The translations under genes and the position numbers were made by a program. A stretch of DNA of 23,456 nucleotides from Bacilli bacterium (GTDB taxonomy: Bacteria > Bacillota_I > Bacilli_A > RFN20 > CAG-826): positions 1-23,456 of the forward strand of contig JAEDDA010000016.1 of NCBI GenBank assembly GCA_016298185.1, given 5' to 3'. The notes beneath the pieces were generated by a model, which made no database searches, was not told the DNA's origin, and saw only the letters and a program-made list of their open reading frames with translations. Shown piece after piece: positions 20,746 through 23,456 of this stretch (positions within the stretch are counted from its first letter, which is position 1; each line of letters begins with the position of its first letter).

Positions 20746-22059
20746 TTATCTATTATTTGTATTTGCTCTCGCAGTTCTACTTGTTCTGCTATAGAGGTAG
20801 ATAGATTTACGATAATTAATTCCGAAAGAGTTGTCTCTAACATAGTTAGCCGCACCATATTGGAATCGCACATTTTTGTTCTTTCTTCTCATTGCAAGAA
20901 GGATAATTGTGGCAAAGATGATAGCCATTACCGCACCGATTGCTAGACCGATGAAAAATTCTTTTATTTCTCCACCATTACCTAATAATAGACCGCCGAT
21001 AATACCGCCGATAACCGCGGTAAAGAGGAAGAAGAATAAGAACCAGAATCCTGTTGCTTTCGCTTTAGATATTGGTAAGTTACCAGCAATCTTGCCGGTT
21101 TGCCCATTAACTGCGAATCTAAAAGATTTATCTTTCCATTTAGTGTTAAGTATCCAAATTGGATATAAAGCGTAAGCAGCGTTGGTGTTTGCAAATTGAA
21201 GATTTGTATTTGTGACTGTGACATTGTCATATCCAGAAACATCTCTTCTAAAAGCTTGGACTGTGCCGTCTTTAAATCTCACTGTCGCACGGTCAAATGT
21301 CACTTCTTTATCGACATCATATCTATCCGCAGCATAACCCGCTAAGTAGGCAGCGTTAAATTCCACTGCTTCAGAGAAATCGTATGGTTCGATGGATTCC
21401 ATTAATTCGTCTTCCATCTTTTTGCTGCCATCCACTGGAACGTGATCAAATGCGATATTACCACCACGTAAGATAGAATAAACTTTTGTTTCTTTATAAT
21501 CGTAGTGAGCATCAGACCAACGACGTGTGGTTTCACCCTTAAACTCAACTATACCATTAACATCTGCGTCGAATAGCCAGAATGGCACATATAATGGTTT
21601 GATTTCTTCAATGACATTCTCTTTAGAGAAAGAGTTTGGCAATAATGGTTTTTTCTTAAAGAATCTCTTTAAGTTTTCTTTTACAACTTCTCTATCATTC
21701 TTAAATGGAATGACATAGTTTGGTTTTAAGTCACCAGCGAGTTCTTTACTGACTAAGAGATTATTTCCACAATATGGACAACTTGTTGAAGAAGTTGTTT
21801 CATCAACGATAATTTCACCACCACAAGAATCACAGGAATAAATCTTAATTCCTTTCTTTTCTTCATTGGTGTAAGCTTGCATCATTGATTCATCCCAAGA
21901 AGTATCTTCTTGAGGTTGGCTAGCAAGTTCATCTGTATAATCTTTTAAAGATTCAGGTGTGAACTGACTATCGCAATATGGACAAACGATATATTGACTC
22001 TTACCATCAAAGTGAAGTGAACCACCACAGCAAGGACATTTAAATTGTTTGTTTGCCAT
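20746..22059 (-). CDS. TFIIB-type zinc-ribbon membrane protein (YdjG-like)
   Basis: A 437-residue protein with two N-terminal zinc ribbons, Cys8/Cys11 with Cys26/Cys29 and Cys76/Cys79 with Cys94/Cys97. A central soluble domain (about 100-325) follows, with a repeated aromatic pattern (PLYVPFWLFDADV; ALYPIWILNTKW), then two membrane helices (about 333-358 and 364-390) and a basic C-terminal tail. It resembles B. subtilis YdjG, which I recall being encoded with PspA, YdjH and the SPFH protein YdjI and acting in envelope stress. Here it follows the YdjI-like gene by five bases, with a weak ribosome binding site, so coupling is likely. Function is inferred from this pairing; neither PspA nor YdjH is in the window. 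Confidence 0.75.
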   Translation of the reverse strand: MANKQFKCPCCGGSLHFDGKSQYIVCPYCDSQFTPESLKDYTDELASQPQEDTSWDESMMQAYTNEEKKGIKIYSCDSCGGEIIVDETTSSTSCPYCGNNLLVSKELAGDLKPNYVIPFKNDREVVKENLKRFFKKKPLLPNSFSKENVIEEIKPLYVPFWLFDADVNGIVEFKGETTRRWSDAHYDYKETKVYSILRGGNIAFDHVPVDGSKKMEDELMESIEPYDFSEAVEFNAAYLAGYAADRYDVDKEVTFDRATVRFKDGTVQAFRRDVSGYDNVTVTNTNLQFANTNAAYALYPIWILNTKWKDKSFRFAVNGQTGKIAGNLPISKAKATGFWFLFFFLFTAVIGGIIGGLLLGNGGEIKEFFIGLAIGAVMAIIFATIILLAMRRKNKNVRFQYGAANYVRDNSFGINYRKSIYLYSRTSRTARANTNNR

Positions 22060-22064
22060 AGTAA

Positions 22065-23372
22065 TTATTTCTTATCTTCGTCATTAATTGGGCCGCCACA
22101 TTCTGGGCAGAACTTAGGAACATTATTTGCTTCCTTTGGTTCCCAACCACATTTATTACATTTAATCCTTTTGGCTTCTGGTCTAGGTTTTCCGCAGTTA
22201 ACGCAGAATTTACCGGTATTCACTTGACCACATTCACATGTCCAACCAGCATCTTCTTCTGGTTTTTTAGTGCCACATTCTGGGCAGAATTTGCCAGTGG
22301 TATGTGTACCACACTTAGGACAAGTCCAGCCACCTTCTGATGCCTTTTGTTGTTTTTCTTGTTCTGCTCTTTCATAGAAACCTTGAGCATTCATGCCACC
22401 AGCGTTGGCGGCCATATTTAAGCCATAGAAACCCATAGCTGCACCGTTAGCGTTGCTAGCAGCGTTCTTCATAGCTTCAGCTTGCGCTTCAACTAAAGTT
22501 GCACCAGCCATAGCTTGGTTTTTAGCGTAAACATTCTTTCTTTGTAATTCTTTGATTAAATCTTCATCTTCTTTTGGTAATGTGACACTACCTAAAGCGA
22601 TAGAGACAACTTCGATACCACGTAAGGAACCCCATTTTTCATCAAGCGCATCATTCATCGCGTTTTCTAAATCAGTTAAATGGGTCATGATTTGGTTTGG
22701 TCTTAATTGCTTTTCACTTAAACGACCAAATGCTGGTTGTAAAGCGGAGATAAATTCTGTCTTTAATTGGCCATCTATTTGTCCTCTTGTGTAATTATCT
22801 GAGACGTTGCCACAGACATTTTGATAGAAGAGAATTGGGTTGGTAATCTTATAAGAATAAGAACCATTGCAACGGACAGAAACATCGATATCTAAACCAA
22901 CGTTATTATCAACGATTCTAAATGGAACTGGATTTGGCGTTCCGAACTTGTTATCTAATAATTCCTTGGTGTTGAAGTAATAGACTCTTTGATCGCTACC
23001 GGTATCACCACCAAAGGTAATACGTCTACCCATAGTTTTGAATAAACCGATAACACTTTGTCCAAAGGAACCAGAGAAAATTGAAGATTCAGATTTGCAG
23101 TCGACTTTATAAGCGCCTGGTTCTGCAGAAAATTCAACAACCTTTCCTTGATCGACAATAATCATACATTGACCATCAGCAACGACAACGACAGAACCAT
23201 CAGAAATGATGTTGTCACTACCTTTTGTGTTAGATGATACTTTACCATTGACTCTCTTTTGTCCTTTTGCGACTAAAACATCAACTGGTAATGCTTCACA
23301 ATAGAAGTATTCTTTCCATTGGTCAGCAAGCGCGGTGCTCACTGCACCAGATAAAGCTCGAATTAAGCCCAT
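22065..23372 (-). CDS. SPFH-domain protein with C-terminal zinc ribbons (YdjI-like)
   Basis: A 435-residue membrane-associated scaffold protein. Residues about 25-290 form the SPFH/virion-core-protein-like domain (PVPFRIVDNNVGLDIDVSV region, then KEDEDLIKELQRKN). Next come a helical Ala/Glu-rich part and a Gly/Asn/Ala-rich linker (about 290-340). The C-terminus has three zinc ribbons: CPKC/CPEC, CEC/CVNC (the first knuckle has only one residue between cysteines) and CNKC/CPEC. It matches YdjI of B. subtilis, which assembles at the membrane with YdjG/YdjH and PspA. ATG 23372 has AGGAGG about eight bases upstream. First gene of a two-gene operon. Confidence 0.82.
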   Translation of the reverse strand: MGLIRALSGAVSTALADQWKEYFYCEALPVDVLVAKGQKRVNGKVSSNTKGSDNIISDGSVVVVADGQCMIIVDQGKVVEFSAEPGAYKVDCKSESSIFSGSFGQSVIGLFKTMGRRITFGGDTGSDQRVYYFNTKELLDNKFGTPNPVPFRIVDNNVGLDIDVSVRCNGSYSYKITNPILFYQNVCGNVSDNYTRGQIDGQLKTEFISALQPAFGRLSEKQLRPNQIMTHLTDLENAMNDALDEKWGSLRGIEVVSIALGSVTLPKEDEDLIKELQRKNVYAKNQAMAGATLVEAQAEAMKNAASNANGAAMGFYGLNMAANAGGMNAQGFYERAEQEKQQKASEGGWTCPKCGTHTTGKFCPECGTKKPEEDAGWTCECGQVNTGKFCVNCGKPRPEAKRIKCNKCGWEPKEANNVPKFCPECGGPINDEDKK

Positions 23373-23403
23373 AATATATCCTCCTGGATTTTCTTTTTTA
23401 GTT

Positions 23404-23432
23404 TATATATAAAAGTAGCGATTTTCAATCAA
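23404..23432 (-). promoter_or_regulatory. Promoter of the SPFH/zinc-ribbon operon
   Basis: Minus-strand -35 TTGATT (23427-23432), 17-bp spacer, -10 TATATA (23404-23409), about 31 bases before the start codon. Nothing else is visible between it and the right edge. Confidence 0.5.
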
Positions 23433-23456
23433 TATAATATTTATGATTTATTAAAT

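Overview
The window is AT-rich DNA from a low-GC Gram-positive bacterium. It uses the standard code: tryptophan is TGG, and TAA, TAG and TGA all serve as stops. Shine-Dalgarno sites of the AGGAG type, short minus-strand operons and many intrinsic terminators fit the Bacilli. The gene set (potA, class II aldolase, feo operon, Firmicutes-type adenosine deaminase, a YdjG/YdjI-like pair) would suit the Erysipelotrichia or Mollicutes neighbourhood or an uncultivated gut relative. That placement is inference, since no rRNA or other marker is present. Nothing looks like a prophage, transposon or CRISPR array. This is mostly core chromosome.

Layout. 1-1037: 5' part of potA (minus), preceded by a 500-bp gap that holds a promoter, about 340 nt of densely base-paired RNA and an intrinsic terminator just before the potA ribosome binding site. 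1539-2618: lipoprotein with two thioredoxin-like domains (plus). 2640-4268: metallo-hydrolase plus adenosine deaminase operon (minus). 4369-5055: MscL-type channel with an enlarged outer loop (plus). 5156-6136: fructose-bisphosphate aldolase (minus). 6228-9006: feoA-feoB-Cys-rich protein, ferrous iron uptake (minus). 9141-10031: ZIP metal transporter preceded by a coupled 29-codon ORF (minus). 10156-11374: NUDIX and SurE (minus). 11451-14554: Fic protein plus EF-G-like GTPase (minus). 14779-15144: DtxR/MntR-family metalloregulator (plus). 15181-18210: amino-sugar operon (minus) of an HTH-GlmM fusion, a GlmU-type acetyltransferase without a pyrophosphorylase domain, and NagB. 18384-19699: DUF1295 membrane protein and free-methionine sulfoxide reductase (minus). 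19886-20647: XRE-HTH membrane protein with an acidic tail (plus). 20746-23372: SPFH/zinc-ribbon protein and its zinc-ribbon membrane partner (minus).

How the parts connect. A palindrome of the form GTTAG-N6-CTAAC occurs twice at the feoA promoter and once just downstream of the ZIP promoter. A DtxR-family regulator with a DtxR-like Cys102/Glu105/His106 triad lies about 5 kb away, so iron (or Mn/Zn) control of both importers is a coherent model. GlmM, the acetyltransferase and NagB form one amino-sugar unit whose first enzyme carries its own DNA-binding domain. Several first genes of transcription units lack a Shine-Dalgarno site and have a -10-like hexamer 6-9 nt before ATG, suggesting leaderless mRNAs.

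The most novel candidates are the structured RNA before potA, the HTH-GlmM fusion, the metal regulon with its hybrid sensor site, and the Fic/EF-G-like pair, in which the Fic protein lacks two signature acidic residues.
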